Source of the DNA: Actinomycetota bacterium
GTDB taxonomy: Bacteria; Actinomycetota; Acidimicrobiia; IMCC26256; PALSA-610
NCBI GenBank assembly: GCA_005779345.1
Contig: SXJQ01000134.1
Span: 1 to 6,334 of the forward strand
Direction: 5' to 3'
DNA length: 6,334 bases
Position 1 is the first letter of the stretch, and every line of letters starts with the position of its first letter. The translations under genes and the position numbers were made by a program. The notes below the pieces were generated by a model. The model ran no database searches. It was not told the origin of the DNA and saw only the letters and a program-made list of their open reading frames with translations. This document shows positions 5,499 to 6,334 of this stretch, piece after piece.

Positions 5499-6334
5499 AT
5501 GGCCGCCGTGACCGAGTCCGAGACCGGCGAGCGCGAACCCAGCCTGGCGCAGAAGTGGCTGTACGTGCTCGCGACGACGAACCCGCCGAAGGGCCGGCTC
5601 GACCCGATCAGCAAGTGGCTCTACCTCACGCGCGCCGGTGTGTTCCCGATGACGATCGTGTCGGCTGCGCTCGCCGGGTTGCTCGCGGTGTACCGCGACG
5701 ACGAGGTCAACTGGGCGTGGTTCTCGCTGGCGGCCGCAGGAATCCTGCTCGCGCACATGGCGAACAACCTCATGAACGATCTGTTCGACGTCGCGGTCGG
5801 TACGGATCGTGAGGACTACCCGCGCAACCTCTATTCGCCGCATCCCGTGCTCTCGGGTGTGATCACGAAGCGCGGACTCGGACTGCTCGCGCTCGCGGTC
5901 AACACGATCTGTCTCGCGATCATGATCGGACTCACGATCGCGCGCGACTGGTGGATCGTCGCGTTCGCCGTCGGTGGCTTCGTGCTCTCGGCCGCCTACA
6001 CCGCGCCGCCGTTGCGCCTGAAGAAGCGTGGCCTCGGCGAGCCGACGGTCGTCGTCGTGTGGGGTCCATTGATGGTCGGTGGCTGCTACTACGCCGCGAC
6101 CGGGACAGCCCCCGCCGCCGTGATGCTCGCCTCGCTGCCGTACGCGATCCTCTGCACGACCGTGCTCATGGGCAAGCACATCGACAAGGCCCCCTGGGAC
6201 GCGGCTGATGGCACGCGCACGCTGCCGGTCATCCTCGGCGACGTTCGCGCCCGGCGGGTGACGCAGGGGATGTTCGTCGCGTTCTACGCGCTCGTGGCCG
6301 TGCTCGTCGCGCTCCAGGTGCTGCCGATCGGCAC
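5499..6334 (+). CDS. UbiA-superfamily membrane prenyltransferase, MenA-like (3' end missing)
   Basis: The gene runs off the right edge with 278 residues visible. After a hydrophilic ~45-residue N-terminus, hydrophobic segments lie near 48-64, 72-90, 126-146, 150-168, 183-200, 206-224 and 256-275, as expected for the multi-helix UbiA fold. The first Asp-rich motif is NNLMNDLFDVAVGTD (89-103), closest to the NDxxDxxxGxD form of MenA. YTAPPLRLKKRGLGEPTV (167-184), WGPLMVGGCYY (188-198) and the second Asp motif HIDKAPWDAADGTRTLPV (227-244) also fit. Such enzymes attach a polyprenyl chain to an aromatic acceptor using Mg2+ and a prenyl diphosphate; 1,4-dihydroxy-2-naphthoate (menaquinone synthesis) is the best guess, but other acceptors remain possible. 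ATG 5499 is supported by the -10 box. KWLY occurs twice, at 19-22 and 39-42. The gene is divergent from ada-alkA. Confidence 0.82.
   Translation, partial: MAAVTESETGEREPSLAQKWLYVLATTNPPKGRLDPISKWLYLTRAGVFPMTIVSAALAGLLAVYRDDEVNWAWFSLAAAGILLAHMANNLMNDLFDVAVGTDREDYPRNLYSPHPVLSGVITKRGLGLLALAVNTICLAIMIGLTIARDWWIVAFAVGGFVLSAAYTAPPLRLKKRGLGEPTVVVVWGPLMVGGCYYAATGTAPAAVMLASLPYAILCTTVLMGKHIDKAPWDAADGTRTLPVILGDVRARRVTQGMFVAFYALVAVLVALQVLPIG

Noticed and set aside
5384..5614. Longer ada-alkA frame starting upstream, including ATG 5446
   Set aside because: The extension crosses the divergent prenyltransferase start and the inverted repeat, and family members begin at the block following GTG 5383.
5337..6179. 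Minus-strand open frame opposite the prenyltransferase gene
   Set aside because: It lacks hydrophobic segments or motifs, while the plus-strand frame encodes a clear UbiA-type membrane protein with its Asp motifs.

Overview
The window is very GC-rich with strong codon-position bias, so almost every real gene casts long open shadow frames on the other strand. Gene content suggests a high-GC actinobacterium: an F420-type luciferase-like oxidoreductase, an Ada-AlkA fusion next to a separate Ogt-type methyltransferase (the arrangement I recall from mycobacteria), a coiled-coil glucosaminidase, and promoters placed for leaderless mRNAs. The style fits Acidimicrobiia such as Ilumatobacter, but that placement is inference and no marker gene is present.

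Layout, left to right. Positions 2-1111 (+) hold the 3' part of a cell-wall hydrolase gene: a coiled-coil region followed by a glucosaminidase domain. After a small hairpin, 1180-2100 (+) encodes an LLM-class flavin/F420 oxidoreductase preceded by a leaderless-type -10 box. The 61-bp space between this gene and its convergent neighbour is filled by five tandem copies of a 13-bp unit. On the minus strand, read from right to left, come ada-alkA (5383-3917), ogt (3920-3363, ATGA overlap with ada-alkA) and a glutaryl-CoA dehydrogenase (3328-2162, 34 bp after ogt). From 5499 (+) to the right edge runs a MenA/UbiA-like membrane prenyltransferase, truncated by the window.

ada-alkA and ogt form a coherent alkylation-damage unit. 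The Ada part senses methyl phosphotriesters and should activate transcription, the AlkA part removes alkylated bases, and Ogt reverses O6-alkylguanine damage. The dehydrogenase lies downstream on the same strand and may be co-transcribed, but its active-site residues are those of an ordinary glutaryl-CoA dehydrogenase. The divergent region between ada-alkA and the prenyltransferase gene contains a perfect 14-bp inverted repeat with a 15-nt spacer, the most notable non-coding signal here.

I see no CRISPR array, tRNA, rRNA, insertion sequence or clearly new multi-gene system. The points most worth following up are the inverted repeat, the 13-bp array that runs into the dehydrogenase stop codon, and the placement of an acyl-CoA dehydrogenase behind an Ada operon.
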